Shown: in pieces, positions 18,119 to 27,931 of the stretch
Position numbering within the stretch: the first letter of the stretch is position 1
How the letters are laid out: every line of letters starts with the position of its first letter
Assembly: GCF_002866825.1 (NCBI RefSeq)
Contig: NZ_PKUS01000002.1
Coordinates: 310,001 to 374,000, forward strand
Direction of reading: 5' to 3'
Source of the DNA: Pseudohalioglobus lutimaris
GTDB taxonomy: Bacteria; Pseudomonadota; Gammaproteobacteria; Pseudomonadales; Halieaceae
Length of the DNA: 64,000 bases
Notes under the pieces: model-generated
Databases searched by the model: none
The model's input: only the letters and a program-made list of their open reading frames with translations
What the model was told of the DNA's origin: nothing
Translations under genes and position numbers: made by a program

Positions 18119-20767
18119 CTAGGCTTCTTGCATCAGTTGCTTCACACGTTTCTGGTATGTAGGTGTAGATACACCCATGATTTTTGCCCGCTCTGCCGTA
18201 CTCAGTGCCTCGCCTTGCTGGAGTATCAGGGCCATCAACATCTGCTCGCCCATCTCCTGGGCCGGCGTGTCTCCCGGCGCCGATTCCAGCACCCACTGGT
18301 GCACCAACTCGCGAACAGGTTGCCACAAAAGGCTGGCTTCGCGTTCAGCCTCACGCTCGCGGATCCTGGGAATCCAGCGTCCGACGTTGCGGGTTCGCAC
18401 CTGTAAGAACTCGGCTGCTCCCCTGGTGTCACCACCACTACGTTCAAGCGCTGCATCGATAATTTCGTCATCCAGCCAGGCACCCAACGGCCGACGCACA
18501 TCCGTCTCCAGGGAGACCGCCAAAGCCTGCCCCAGAGCCAGACGCAGTTCTTCGTCAACAGAGGGCCTGTACTCGACTTCATCGGTGGAGTCCTCACGCC
18601 TGGACTCCAGGAAGGACTGATCCGTTCGCGGCGCGGTATGCCCATCGGCAGAGATCCCGAGGAATAGCCCCAGGTCGACCGGCGTCACCCAATCCTTATC
18701 GGTGCGTTCCAGCGCATCATGAATAACGCCGCGCATTTCGCTGATATTACCCGACCACTTGTGTTGCAGCAGAGCCTGCTCTGCATCCGGCGTAAAGCCC
18801 AGCACCCTGCGGTCTGACTGGGTACTCTCCTGTTCAAGTATCTTGTGCGCCCAGCGCAGCACTGCACGTGGGCGCTCGCGCAGCGGCGGCACGATAATGG
18901 GATAACCGGCAAAAACACTGGCCAGGCGGGCATCCAGGTCACCTTTTTGCAGCAGGCGCTGCGGGGTATCGGGCAACAGGGCCAGGTAACGGTTAGGCGC
19001 CAGGTACCGGCTCGCGCCATCTTCTGTAGTGGTTCGTGAGGCCAGTTGCCGGGCAAGTTTGGCCTGTATCTCCGGATGCAATAGCTGCGGCGACTTGAAA
19101 ACCAGGGTGCGGCCCGTGCCCTGCTGCAGTTCCTTGCTGATGCGTGACCACGCTTCCCGTCGGTTGCGAAAGCCACGACAGTCAAGGCGCACAAGTTCCT
19201 GCGGCCCACCGCCCGCTTCCGAGTGAATAATCTGGGCGACATACATCTTGCCAGTACCGCGTTCGCCAACTATCGCGACCGGCATATCCACTCGGGATAG
19301 AAAGACGGCCTGGTCTATCGCCCCCTCCATGTTGTCCAGCACGTAACCCTCAATGCCCTTCTCCATTTCCCGGGCCACCGGCATCACCGAGGCCTGGTCA
19401 CTGAGCGGGCCACCACCGTGGCGACTGGATGCGATGCGCTCTCCCATTTGCTGCAGGGCGCCAGCTCCAGGACGAAAGCCCGCCTGCCCTGCGCGTTCAT
19501 CAGCCAACAGCAAGCAGCCCTGTACCGCACCGCGACTGCGCAGCGGTAGCGCAATCATACCCTCGGCAACCGGTATCTCGCGGCCCTCCAGGTCAGCAGC
19601 CTGCAGCCGGGTAAGAGTGGCTTTCAACGCACGCGGGAGACGGCTGCGGGAGAGCACCTGTGCACCTTCACTACTGTTTTTCGTTGCACAGAGCATGTCG
19701 AGACTGCCATTATTCTCAACCCGCAGCAGGGCTGCCAGCGACAACCCACCCTGCTCCAGCGTCATGGCGAGGGCACCCTGACAAAAATCCTCGATACGCC
19801 GTGTGTTCTCTGCCAAGCCAAGCAAGTCGGTGAGGTATTGCCGGTGACGATCATCTATCGCGGTATCGCGGAACACGCCAGTGGCGTTGAGCGCGCGCGC
19901 GGCCTGCCCAAGTGGGTCCCAGGGGCTGGAGAAACGGATACGTTCATCACCCCCGGCCTGTGCCTGTAACAAGGCAGCATTGGCAGCCACCAGGGCAGTA
20001 ATGGGGGCCTGGTCCCGCAGGCGCTGCGACAGCCCGATACAGGCACGAGCATACTGCGCACCGCCGGTGAGGCCAGCAAGGCCCTGGTGGAGATGCGAAA
20101 GCAGCGCCCGCGATACATCCAGGGCCGCTTCAGGCTCCAGGCCGCGCAGAATGACGGTGATAGTGGCCCCTTCTGGCACACCCAGCCAGTCACCATCGCG
20201 CAATAACTGCTCCAGGCCCGAGCGCAGCTCCATCATCAGGCCTTCTGTTTCCGGCACTCCCCAGGCAGGGCTGAACTCAAGATGGTCGACGCCCAATACC
20301 GCGACCACATCCTCGAACCCGATGTGCTCCTCAGTGTGCAGCCCCCAGGGTAGTGACAGGCGCCGCAAAAAAAGCAGGACTGCGGGCTCATTTTCCCAGG
20401 CTTGGGGTACCAACATGCCTCCCATCAGGTAGTCAGAGTCAGCCCCGGCGCCGACAATCAATGGGGGCAGGAATGCTGCTACACCAGCGGCGATCGCGCG
20501 TTCGATTACCGCCGTGCTGTCACCGGGAATCGCCAGGGCGTCACGCCAGTCCCGGCCGACCAGACCTTCAGGCGCGGCAAAGGGAAGGCTGCCAAAGCTC
20601 GCCACAACGAGACCGCTCTCCCGGCCGATGACGACCAGGCAACTGTCAATATTTTGATAATGTCTTTCCAAGGTTCTCACGCAGCCAGTATAGGTGATAT
20701 CCCCGCGGGGCTGTAGGCAGCAAGTCCCATGCGCCGCGGCGCGGGCAATGCTATGCTCGTTCGCCAC
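18119..20767 (-). CDS. composite regulator: degenerate GGDEF, GAF, degenerate AAA+, tandem HTH
   Basis: An 882-residue protein of unusual architecture. Residues ~40-135 look PAS-like. Residues ~150-285 follow a GGDEF fold in which the GGDEF motif is replaced by EGATI (199-203), while an I-site-like RDGD sits exactly five residues before it (190-193); ACIGLS and QAQAGGDERIRF match later GGDEF landmarks. A GAF-like domain spans ~320-445. An NtrC-like AAA+ module (~475-705) keeps a Walker A (GERGTGK, 501-507) but has no GAFTGA loop and a poor Walker B, so sigma54 activation is unlikely. Two Fis-type helix-turn-helix units end the protein (~762-800, ~838-876). GTG 20767 lacks a clear ribosome-binding site; GTG 20680 is an alternative start. 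Function: probably a c-di-GMP-sensing transcription factor (inference). Confidence 0.75.
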   Translation of the reverse strand: MANEHSIARAAAHGTCCLQPRGDITYTGCVRTLERHYQNIDSCLVVIGRESGLVVASFGSLPFAAPEGLVGRDWRDALAIPGDSTAVIERAIAAGVAAFLPPLIVGAGADSDYLMGGMLVPQAWENEPAVLLFLRRLSLPWGLHTEEHIGFEDVVAVLGVDHLEFSPAWGVPETEGLMMELRSGLEQLLRDGDWLGVPEGATITVILRGLEPEAALDVSRALLSHLHQGLAGLTGGAQYARACIGLSQRLRDQAPITALVAANAALLQAQAGGDERIRFSSPWDPLGQAARALNATGVFRDTAIDDRHRQYLTDLLGLAENTRRIEDFCQGALAMTLEQGGLSLAALLRVENNGSLDMLCATKNSSEGAQVLSRSRLPRALKATLTRLQAADLEGREIPVAEGMIALPLRSRGAVQGCLLLADERAGQAGFRPGAGALQQMGERIASSRHGGGPLSDQASVMPVAREMEKGIEGYVLDNMEGAIDQAVFLSRVDMPVAIVGERGTGKMYVAQIIHSEAGGGPQELVRLDCRGFRNRREAWSRISKELQQGTGRTLVFKSPQLLHPEIQAKLARQLASRTTTEDGASRYLAPNRYLALLPDTPQRLLQKGDLDARLASVFAGYPIIVPPLRERPRAVLRWAHKILEQESTQSDRRVLGFTPDAEQALLQHKWSGNISEMRGVIHDALERTDKDWVTPVDLGLFLGISADGHTAPRTDQSFLESRREDSTDEVEYRPSVDEELRLALGQALAVSLETDVRRPLGAWLDDEIIDAALERSGGDTRGAAEFLQVRTRNVGRWIPRIREREAEREASLLWQPVRELVHQWVLESAPGDTPAQEMGEQMLMALILQQGEALSTAERAKIMGVSTPTYQKRVKQLMQEA

Positions 20768-20803
20768 AGGCTAATGCATGCCGATGTTTGGGGGGAGAGT
20801 ATT

Positions 20804-21703
20804 TTGCACAAAAAGGCAGTTTACTGGGCGTTATTCGGCGTCTGCGCCGTGGCCATGACCGCTATCCAGTTTATTCCTTCGACACCCGTACTGGTACCCG
20901 TGCAGTTGCCTGAGGGCCAGCGTGCGGAAAACCGGCTGGTCAACTTCGAGGGCATAGATAATTTCCGCGATCTTGGCGGTTACCCCACCGCTGCGGGGGA
21001 GACAGTGAAATGGGGCAGCCTGTACCGCTCGGCAAACTTGAGCGAGGCCAGCCGCTCGGACCAGCAGGCACTGCTGGACATGGAGCTGGACACGTTGATA
21101 GATCTGCGCTCCAGTGCAGAGAAAGAAGCCGAGCCGAATCAGTTGCCGGATGACCTTCCTTTCAAGGTGATCGAGATACCAGTGCTAGACGGGGGCGCCA
21201 TGGGCCTGGCTGATGAAATCACCGCACGCATTGATGACGGCAGCCTCGCAGAGTTTGATGCCGAGGAGTTTATGCTTTCAGCTAATCGCCAGTTTGCTGA
21301 CGACTTTACTCCCCAATTCGCCGAGTTCATTCAGGCGGTGCTGCAGGCACAGGGGCGTGCTGTGGTTTGGCACTGCACTGCAGGCAAGGACCGCGCCGGC
21401 TTCGCTGCAGCTATCCTGCTAAGGATACTGGGCGTACCACAGGAGGTAGTCATGGATGACTATGCCTTGAGCAAGCAATACTCACTCGATGCGCATAGCA
21501 GGGACCTGTTGCTGTTGAAGTTATTCAAAGGAGAGGAGGTCGCGGACAAGGTCGCCGTGTTGCTGGGCGTGGAGAAGCCCTGGCTACAGGCTGCATTTGA
21601 TCAAATAGACCGGCGCTGGGGTAGTTTTGACCAGTACGTTGAGGCCGGACTTCAGTTGACACAGGAAGACATCACCAAACTGCGAGCTCAACTTCTGGAG
21701 TAG
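20804..21703 (+). CDS. exported or membrane-anchored tyrosine phosphatase
   Basis: A 299-residue protein of the bacterial Tyr phosphatase family with NFRDLGGY and the P-loop HCTAGKDRAGF (Cys191, Arg197 with the TTG start). The N-terminus HKKAVYWALFGVCAVAMTAIQFIP is a signal peptide or anchor, so it likely acts outside the cytoplasm. TTG 20804 is preferred because GGGGGAGAG lies just upstream and the signal peptide then starts with Lys-Lys; ATG 20774 and 20729 are alternatives. It overlaps the phospholipase-D gene region by only 3 bases of spacing, forming a two-gene operon. Substrate (phosphoprotein or phosphoinositide-like lipid) is not evident. Confidence 0.85.
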   Translation: MHKKAVYWALFGVCAVAMTAIQFIPSTPVLVPVQLPEGQRAENRLVNFEGIDNFRDLGGYPTAAGETVKWGSLYRSANLSEASRSDQQALLDMELDTLIDLRSSAEKEAEPNQLPDDLPFKVIEIPVLDGGAMGLADEITARIDDGSLAEFDAEEFMLSANRQFADDFTPQFAEFIQAVLQAQGRAVVWHCTAGKDRAGFAAAILLRILGVPQEVVMDDYALSKQYSLDAHSRDLLLLKLFKGEEVADKVAVLLGVEKPWLQAAFDQIDRRWGSFDQYVEAGLQLTQEDITKLRAQLLE

Positions 21704-21706
21704 GCC

Positions 21707-23146
21707 GTGGACTATGACCTGATGGCAAAGCTGGTTGGTGTTGGCCTGCTGCTTATGTACCTGGCCTCGATCATCAGCGCACTCGAGGCCATTCTCAAAT
21801 CACGTACGTCGCAGGGGGCGGTGGCCTGGACGATTTCACTGCTTACCTTCCCCTTTATCGCTTTGCCCGCCTACCTTATATTTGGTCGTAACCGCTTTGA
21901 CGGCTACCTTGAAAAGCGCGACGAAATCGAGCGGGAGTCCCTGCGCCTGATCCAGCGCACCAGTGACAACATACAGGACCACCTTGCTCCCGTAAGCGCT
22001 GGCAGCCCCATGCATACCAGTCTGTTAAATCTTGCGAGAATGCCAGCAACACGGGGTAATGCGCTGCAACTGTTGGTGGACGGGCAGGCCACTTTTGACG
22101 ACATAAAGTATGGGCTGGCGTCGGCGCAGCACTACATCCTGTTTCAGTTTTATATCATCCGCGATGATGCGCTGGGGCGCAGCCTGGGGCGAGTGTTGGC
22201 AGATAAAGCGCGCGATGGACTCAAGGTTTACCTGCTCTATGATGAAATTGGCAGCCGTCAATTCCAGAAGTCCGGCTTGCTGAAGCAGTTGCGCATGGCG
22301 GGGGTAAAAGCGGCGCCTTTCAATACCACCCAGGGGCCACGGAATCGCTTCCAGCTGAACTTTCGCAACCACCGCAAAGTGGTGGTGGTCGACGGTCGCA
22401 AAGCCTGGATAGGAGGCCATAATGTCGGCGACGAGTACCTGGGACTGAACAAACGTATCGGCCACTGGCGTGATACCCATACCCGGGTCGAGGGCCCCGC
22501 CGTACTGGGCGCCGAGCTGGCCTTCGCAACCGACTGGCTTTGGGCCAGCCAGAGCCATCTTGAGGTGGACTGGAACTTCAGCCGTGAGGCACCGGGGCAA
22601 AGCACCGTGCTGGTCTTCCCCTCTGACCCTGCCAGTGAGTACGAGGAAGCCGGGCTGATGTTCCACCAGTGCATCGTGGCGGCAGAGCGCCGGATCTGGA
22701 TAGCCAGTCCTTATTTCGTTCCCGACAGAGGCATTATGGCAGCCTTACAACTGGCAGCACTGCGCGGGGTCGACGTGCGCATCATGATCCCCGACGAACC
22801 GGATGGCCCGCTGGTGGCCATGGCCAACTGGTCCTTCACCCGCGAATTGCTGGCCTGCGGGGGAAAGGTCTACCGATACCAGGGCGGGTTCATGCACCAG
22901 AAAGTGCTACTGATGGACGACGAACTCGCCGGCGTCGGCACCGCCAACTTTGACAACCGGTCTTTCAGGCTTAACTTTGAGATAACCCTGCTGGTCAATG
23001 ACCCGGGGTTCGCCGGCGAAGTGCAAGCAATGCTGGAACAGGACCTGGAGCGCTCTCGCCAGGTAGGACTGTCGGAGTTCGACAGCAAACCCGTCTGGTT
23101 CCCCCTGGCTATGGCCATTGCCCGCCTGTTTTCCCCTGTTCTCTAG
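21707..23146 (+). CDS. cls: cardiolipin synthase (phospholipase D family)
   Basis: A 479-residue membrane enzyme that joins two phosphatidylglycerols to cardiolipin. Two N-terminal TM helices (about 5-25 and 37-57, the latter ending IALPAYLIFGRNRF) precede two HKD motifs: HRKVVVVDG (His222) with GGHN, and HQKVLLMDD (His397) with GTANFDNRSF. Length and layout match ClsA-type synthases. GTG start at 21707 has GGAG 6 bases upstream, at the end of the phosphatase gene, so the pair is co-transcribed. Confidence 0.92.
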   Translation: MDYDLMAKLVGVGLLLMYLASIISALEAILKSRTSQGAVAWTISLLTFPFIALPAYLIFGRNRFDGYLEKRDEIERESLRLIQRTSDNIQDHLAPVSAGSPMHTSLLNLARMPATRGNALQLLVDGQATFDDIKYGLASAQHYILFQFYIIRDDALGRSLGRVLADKARDGLKVYLLYDEIGSRQFQKSGLLKQLRMAGVKAAPFNTTQGPRNRFQLNFRNHRKVVVVDGRKAWIGGHNVGDEYLGLNKRIGHWRDTHTRVEGPAVLGAELAFATDWLWASQSHLEVDWNFSREAPGQSTVLVFPSDPASEYEEAGLMFHQCIVAAERRIWIASPYFVPDRGIMAALQLAALRGVDVRIMIPDEPDGPLVAMANWSFTRELLACGGKVYRYQGGFMHQKVLLMDDELAGVGTANFDNRSFRLNFEITLLVNDPGFAGEVQAMLEQDLERSRQVGLSEFDSKPVWFPLAMAIARLFSPVL

Positions 23147-23168
23147 GCCCTACAGCCTCAGTTAGTGC

Positions 23169-24518
23169 TCAGCCGGTCACACCCACCACGAAAATGATCA
23201 GCACGGCCGGCGGGACCACGAAGCGAATCAGAAAATACCAGACGGAAAAGCCTCTCTCCCCCAGGGTAGGCAACTCATCGCGGGCTGCCTCCCTGCTCAT
23301 CACCCAACCGGCAAATACCGCCAGCAACAATCCACCCAGGGGAAGCAGAATCTGATTGGAGAAGTAGTCCATGATGTCATTGAAGTTGTGGCCACCCAGC
23401 CCAAGGTCACCGATCACGTTGTAGGACATGAGGCTGATCACACTCAATACGGCAACCGAGCCCACCACAATCAGCGCACTCTTATGCCGGGCGATCCCGA
23501 AGCGCTCCTCTACCCAGGCGTTCACCGACTCCACCAGGCCGACCATGGAGGTAATGCCCGCAAAGGCGAGCATCAGGAAAAACAGCACGCTGAATCCCCA
23601 GCCGCCGGGCATCTGCGCGAAGGCGACGGGCAGCGTCTGAAAGATCAGCCCTGCCCCGGCGGCGGGATCCAGGTTGTAGTTGAAGACCGCGGGGAAGATC
23701 ACCAGACCGGCCAGCAATGCGACCAGGGTGTCCGCACAGACAATAATCAACACGGATTGGCCAATGGATATGGAACGGGGCAGGTACGAGCCGTAGGTCA
23801 TCATACCGCCCATGGCCACGCCGATGGAAAAGAAGGCCTGGCCGATAGCAGCCAGCACCGTCGTCGGCCCGATCTTGCTGAAATCAGGGGTGAACAACCA
23901 CTGCAATGCCTCCTTGAACCCGCCGGCGAAATAATTGTAGGTCGCCAGCCCCAGCAAGAGCACAAACATCGCAGGCATCATCACTCGAACGGCTCTTTCA
24001 ATACCATCTTTTACACCGGAGTATATGATCAGTCCGGTTATGGCCAGCCCCACCAGAGTCCAGAACAGCATGCCCATATTGTCCTGCAGGACACCACCGA
24101 AGGCAGCCTCTGCCATCTGCGCATCTACGCCAACGAAGCCGGTGGTAATCGCCTTGTACAGGTACCAGAGTACCCAACCGACGACGCCGGCATACACTAT
24201 TTCGATCGTGTATGCCGCCAGAAGACCCATTCCACCCACGAGTCGCCAGTGTTCAGATCGTTTGTTTTCGCGCGCTACCGTGGCCATCGCGTTGGTTGGG
24301 CTGCCCTGCCCGCGACGGCCAACCATCAATTCCGCCATCAGGATGGGGACGCCAATGCCGAAAGCGCAGCCCAGGTAGATAATGACAAAGGCGGCACCAC
24401 CATTTTCGCCGGTCACATAGGGAAAGCGCCATATGTTACCCAGGCCCACGGCAAAGCCTACGGAGGCCATGAGAAACGCGAATCGGGAAGACCAGTGCTC
24501 GCCGCCGGCTGCAGCCAT
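23169..24518 (-). CDS. sodium-dependent transporter, NSS/SNF family
   Basis: A 449-residue polytopic membrane protein of the neurotransmitter:sodium symporter family, importing amino acids or related amines with Na+. The TM1 signature VGLGNIWRFPYVTGENGGAAF and a TM6-like GQAFFSIGVAMGGMMTYGSY support a LeuT fold with about 11-12 helices. It is convergent with cls (22-base gap) and precedes no other gene in an operon. Substrate cannot be read from sequence. Confidence 0.92.
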   Translation of the reverse strand: MAAAGGEHWSSRFAFLMASVGFAVGLGNIWRFPYVTGENGGAAFVIIYLGCAFGIGVPILMAELMVGRRGQGSPTNAMATVARENKRSEHWRLVGGMGLLAAYTIEIVYAGVVGWVLWYLYKAITTGFVGVDAQMAEAAFGGVLQDNMGMLFWTLVGLAITGLIIYSGVKDGIERAVRVMMPAMFVLLLGLATYNYFAGGFKEALQWLFTPDFSKIGPTTVLAAIGQAFFSIGVAMGGMMTYGSYLPRSISIGQSVLIIVCADTLVALLAGLVIFPAVFNYNLDPAAGAGLIFQTLPVAFAQMPGGWGFSVLFFLMLAFAGITSMVGLVESVNAWVEERFGIARHKSALIVVGSVAVLSVISLMSYNVIGDLGLGGHNFNDIMDYFSNQILLPLGGLLLAVFAGWVMSREAARDELPTLGERGFSVWYFLIRFVVPPAVLIIFVVGVTG

Positions 24519-24557
24519 GCTATGTTGCTCCAGTTAGAATTGTTATTAGACGCCAGT

Positions 24558-26339
24558 CTACAGCGGCTGCGTGGCCTGTTCCAGCCAGGTCAAATCAGTG
24601 CCGCCAAGTGACGGGGCCACTTCCTTTGCCACCAACTGGTGATAGCCGTTGATCCAGTCAATTTCTGCCGGGGTGAGCAGCGACAGATCAAGCAAGCGGC
24701 GGTCGAAGGGCACCAGGGTCAGCGCCTCGAATTCAAACACGGGAACGTCCCCGTTCACGTCTGCCTCACGCACCACCACCAGGTTTTCGCAGCGTATGCC
24801 GTAACAACCGTCCTTGTAATACCCGGGCTCGTTACTGACGATCATTCCCGGCTGCAGGGCCCATGGGTTGTGCGCCTTGGCGATGCGCTGCGGCGCTTCG
24901 TGCACACTGAGGAATGCCCCGACGCCATGGCCGGTGCCATGGTCGTAGTCAAAACCCGACCGCCAGAGAAACTGACGGGCCAGCACGTCGACCTGGCTCC
25001 CAGTGGTGCCCGCGGGAAACCGCACCTGGTCAAGCGCAATGTGGCCTTTCAATACCAGCGTGAACATGCGCCGCACTTCAGCGCCAGGGTCGCCAATCGC
25101 CACAGTGCGGGTAATGTCCGTGGTGCCGTCAGAGTACTGACCACCACTGTCGACAAGGTAGACCGAATCCATGGCCAGCTTTCCCGGCGACGGCACATTG
25201 AGGTGATTGTAGTGACACATTGCAGCATTAGCGCCGGCTGCAGAGATCGTGTCAAATGAGGGCCCGTGATATTGCTCGCCCGATTCACGGAAGGTACCCA
25301 GGGTCTGGGAGAGCACCGCTTCATCGTGCAAGCGACCGGCGGCGACTTCGGCATCCAGCCATGCCAGGAAGCGCACTTCCGCAACTGCATCCTTGCGATG
25401 TGCATTTCGCGCCCCTTCCACTTCCACTGCATTCTTGCACGCCTTGGGCAGCAGCACCGGATCCGCCCCGGCGACCAGTTCTGCGCCGCCCGCCTCCAAT
25501 GTGAGCTGGGCCCAGGCATTGGCACTGTCCGCGTCGGCCAGCACCCGCTTTCCTGAATAGGTTTGTAGAACCTCGGCGGCTGCGGACTCCGGGAGGTGGC
25601 GCACACCTTCACCGACATGTGCAGCCAGCCCATCCGGGACACGACCCGGATCGACAAAAACAGTGACCTCGCCATTGCGCTCGAGCATGGCGAAGCTCTG
25701 CAATACGGGCATGCAGGGTATATCCGTGCCGCGCACGTTGAGCAACCAGCTCACCGAGTCGGGTGCGAACACCAGTGCGGCATCGGCATCCTGCTCGGCC
25801 ACCAGCGCTGCTATACGCTGGCGTTTTTCCGTGCAGGAGCTTCCGGTATATACCTCGTCGAGGAGCAAGGCAGGACTGACTGCCGGGTCGGGTCTATCGT
25901 GCCAGCAGTAGTCGATCAGGTTGTCCGTGTCCGCAACCAGGTGCAGGCCAGATGCTTCAAGCGTTCGGGCGGCATCACGGTACCAGCTCAGGCTATGCAT
26001 GCGCGGGTCACAGGCGACCCTGGCACCGGCACCGAGCTGTTTGGTCAGCCAGTCGATGTGAGGGACCTCAATCAGGTGCTGGTATTCAAACAGGTCCGCG
26101 GAGACCTCATTACGTACCTGAACGGTATAGCGGCCGTCTACGAAGATCGCCGCGCGGTCGCGCAGTACCACCACCGTGCCAGCAGACCCGGTAAATCCGG
26201 ACACCCAACGCAGTCTTTCATTATGTGCGGGAATGTACTCCCCGAGATATTCATCAGCGCGGGGAACGACCAGTGCCTCGTACCCCCTGGTGGCCATCTG
26301 TGCGCGCACCGCGTCAAGACGTTCGGCAATAAGATTCAT
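24558..26339 (-). CDS. pepP: Xaa-Pro aminopeptidase (M24B)
   Basis: A 593-residue cytosolic aminopeptidase P with two N-terminal creatinase-like domains and a C-terminal pita-bread domain. The five metal ligands are visible: Asp397 (VDSGGQYS), Asp408 (TTDITRT), His471 (TGHGVG), Glu504 (NEPGYY) and Glu518 (RCENL). It releases N-terminal residues preceding proline. The length matches the three-domain eukaryotic-type APP1 rather than the shorter E. coli PepP, so the symbol is approximate. It lies 39 bases upstream of the symporter gene and may share its transcript. Confidence 0.9.
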   Translation of the reverse strand: MNLIAERLDAVRAQMATRGYEALVVPRADEYLGEYIPAHNERLRWVSGFTGSAGTVVVLRDRAAIFVDGRYTVQVRNEVSADLFEYQHLIEVPHIDWLTKQLGAGARVACDPRMHSLSWYRDAARTLEASGLHLVADTDNLIDYCWHDRPDPAVSPALLLDEVYTGSSCTEKRQRIAALVAEQDADAALVFAPDSVSWLLNVRGTDIPCMPVLQSFAMLERNGEVTVFVDPGRVPDGLAAHVGEGVRHLPESAAAEVLQTYSGKRVLADADSANAWAQLTLEAGGAELVAGADPVLLPKACKNAVEVEGARNAHRKDAVAEVRFLAWLDAEVAAGRLHDEAVLSQTLGTFRESGEQYHGPSFDTISAAGANAAMCHYNHLNVPSPGKLAMDSVYLVDSGGQYSDGTTDITRTVAIGDPGAEVRRMFTLVLKGHIALDQVRFPAGTTGSQVDVLARQFLWRSGFDYDHGTGHGVGAFLSVHEAPQRIAKAHNPWALQPGMIVSNEPGYYKDGCYGIRCENLVVVREADVNGDVPVFEFEALTLVPFDRRLLDLSLLTPAEIDWINGYHQLVAKEVAPSLGGTDLTWLEQATQPL

Positions 26340-26438
26340 GACTGTTGATCCACAGGAAATTTGATCGCAAGTCTAACCGATTTTACCGGCCCATACAGGA
26401 CCGCATACAGCCGGGACCGTTTACCCGGTGAGGCAACC

Positions 26439-26618
26439 CTACTCTTCGTACAGGTCAAAATCCGCTTTCGAGATGCCGCAGTCCGGGCACTCCCAGTCCT
26501 CCGGAATATCTTCCCAGCGTGTACCCGGGGCAATGCCATCATCAGGCAGGCCCTCTGCTTCATCATAAATAAATCCGCAGATCACACACTCGTACTTTTT
26601 GAAGTCACCGTCGCTCAT
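26439..26618 (-). CDS. rubredoxin
   Basis: A 59-residue iron protein that carries one electron. Two Cys pairs bind the iron: CVICG (C11, C14) and CPDCG (C44, C47), with the family segments [22 protein letters not shown] between. ATG 26618. It may donate electrons to alkane monooxygenase, superoxide reductase or a similar partner, none of which is in the window. It sits alone between pepP and the end of the gsp operon. Confidence 0.93.
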   Translation of the reverse strand: MSDGDFKKYECVICGFIYDEAEGLPDDGIAPGTRWEDIPEDWECPDCGISKADFDLYEE

Positions 26619-26711
26619 TTATCGGATACCCGTCCCTGAATCAAACCAAAATTATAGATCACGCACTTCGCTATTCGCGACAGCTAAAAGTCTGCAGTGC
26701 TATACCGCCGG

Positions 26712-27458
26712 TCACAGCGTACCTTCAAGTTTTATACGGTAGGCATCACCCTCTGGAGACGCTACCAGCTGAATGGCCTGGCGCAACTGCGGATCAGACA
26801 GGCCGGGGCCGGATATCAACACATCGAACTCGTAGTCTGCCTGGCGCAGGACTACTGGCCCCGAGGCTTTGACATCACCGGCAAGCGTTATCACCTCGCC
26901 GTTTATTACGCCTGGCCCTGCGGCACTTACATCCAGTACATAGCTACCCAGTGACCGGCGACCCTGTGGAGACCGCCAGGCGCCTTCTTCCCAGACGACG
27001 CGGCCCTGCGCCTCTTCAGGCAGCCCCTCGCGAATCACCAGGCGCTCAAACTGCAGGCCCACAGACCCCAGCAGCGCAACGGGCAGGTATCGACGCAGCA
27101 GGCCAGCGTCAAACACGGCGTCCAGCGCCTCCAGTTCCATATCGCGCTCAGAGTGATAGGTGACTTGTGCATTAAAACGCTGCCGGCCCCATTGGCTATC
27201 CAGGGTGACAGTGGGGCTAAACAGCGCAAGGGAGATTGGACTAAGCTGCCAGCTCAGGGAGCCCAGATGTAGCCAGTCATCGCCGGTTGCAATTAACGCA
27301 CGCGCCGCCTGGCCACGCCAGAGCGTTCCGCTGACACCCTGCAATACCACGCGCTCGGGTGGCACCAGGTGGAACAACAGGCGAGCAGGCGCTGCTGCCA
27401 GCAGTAGCGCCACAAAGCACAAACACAGGCAAGCCCCTGTTAACCAACGTGCGCGCAT
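26712..27458 (-). CDS. gspN: type II secretion protein N
   Basis: A 248-residue inner-membrane anchored protein with one N-terminal TM (about 6-26) and a beta-rich periplasmic domain typical of GspN. It is the last gene of the gsp operon, overlapping gspM by one base (TGATG). GspN is dispensable in many T2SS and absent from some; its exact role is not settled. Family features are weak, so position contributes to the call. Confidence 0.85.
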   Translation of the reverse strand: MRARWLTGACLCLCFVALLLAAAPARLLFHLVPPERVVLQGVSGTLWRGQAARALIATGDDWLHLGSLSWQLSPISLALFSPTVTLDSQWGRQRFNAQVTYHSERDMELEALDAVFDAGLLRRYLPVALLGSVGLQFERLVIREGLPEEAQGRVVWEEGAWRSPQGRRSLGSYVLDVSAAGPGVINGEVITLAGDVKASGPVVLRQADYEFDVLISGPGLSDPQLRQAIQLVASPEGDAYRIKLEGTL

Positions 27459-27931
27459 CAGCCGGCCTGGGCCAGGCGAACAGTCGCATTGACCCGGCCA
27501 ACACTGCCAGCCTGGGTAATTGACGCCTCACGCACCAGCATTCCCTCGCGGTACTCGATCTGGTGCAGCCAGGCGACAAGGTCATCAAACACGGCATTTT
27601 CCAGCCGCACCTGTACCTCTCCCCGGCTGTTCGGCTGCAAGCGATCTACCTGCAGGTTAAAACGGGAAGTTGAGCGGTTGATCAGGCTGGTGAGGTTGCG
27701 CCTGGCACCGCTGCCGCGGCCATTTTCACGCATCTGGAGAATCTGCGACACCAGCACATCCACACGCTGTAAGGATTCGGCGACTCCGCGGTTCTGCACG
27801 GCCATCCTGTCCCGGGCACCGTCCAATGGCGCTATAAGTACGATGAAAAGAAGGTAGAGGCCCACTGCCAGCCCCATAACCAACACACTGAGTTGTTCCC
27901 GCTGGGTCAGTCCGGTGAACCACTGCTTCAT
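27458..27931 (-). CDS. gspM: type II secretion protein M
   Basis: A 157-residue bitopic inner-membrane protein: short cytoplasmic tail, TM about 16-37 (LSVLVMGLAVGLYLLFIVLI), then a periplasmic ferredoxin-like domain. GspM partners GspL and GspE in the assembly platform. It overlaps gspL by 4 bases (ATGA) and gspN by 1, consistent with coupled translation. Confidence 0.88.
   Translation of the reverse strand: MKQWFTGLTQREQLSVLVMGLAVGLYLLFIVLIAPLDGARDRMAVQNRGVAESLQRVDVLVSQILQMRENGRGSGARRNLTSLINRSTSRFNLQVDRLQPNSRGEVQVRLENAVFDDLVAWLHQIEYREGMLVREASITQAGSVGRVNATVRLAQAG

Noticed and set aside
26370-26432. Hairpin behind the rubredoxin gene as a terminator
   Set aside because: The 5-bp CCGGG/CCCGG stem has a long loop and no following T-run on the minus strand.
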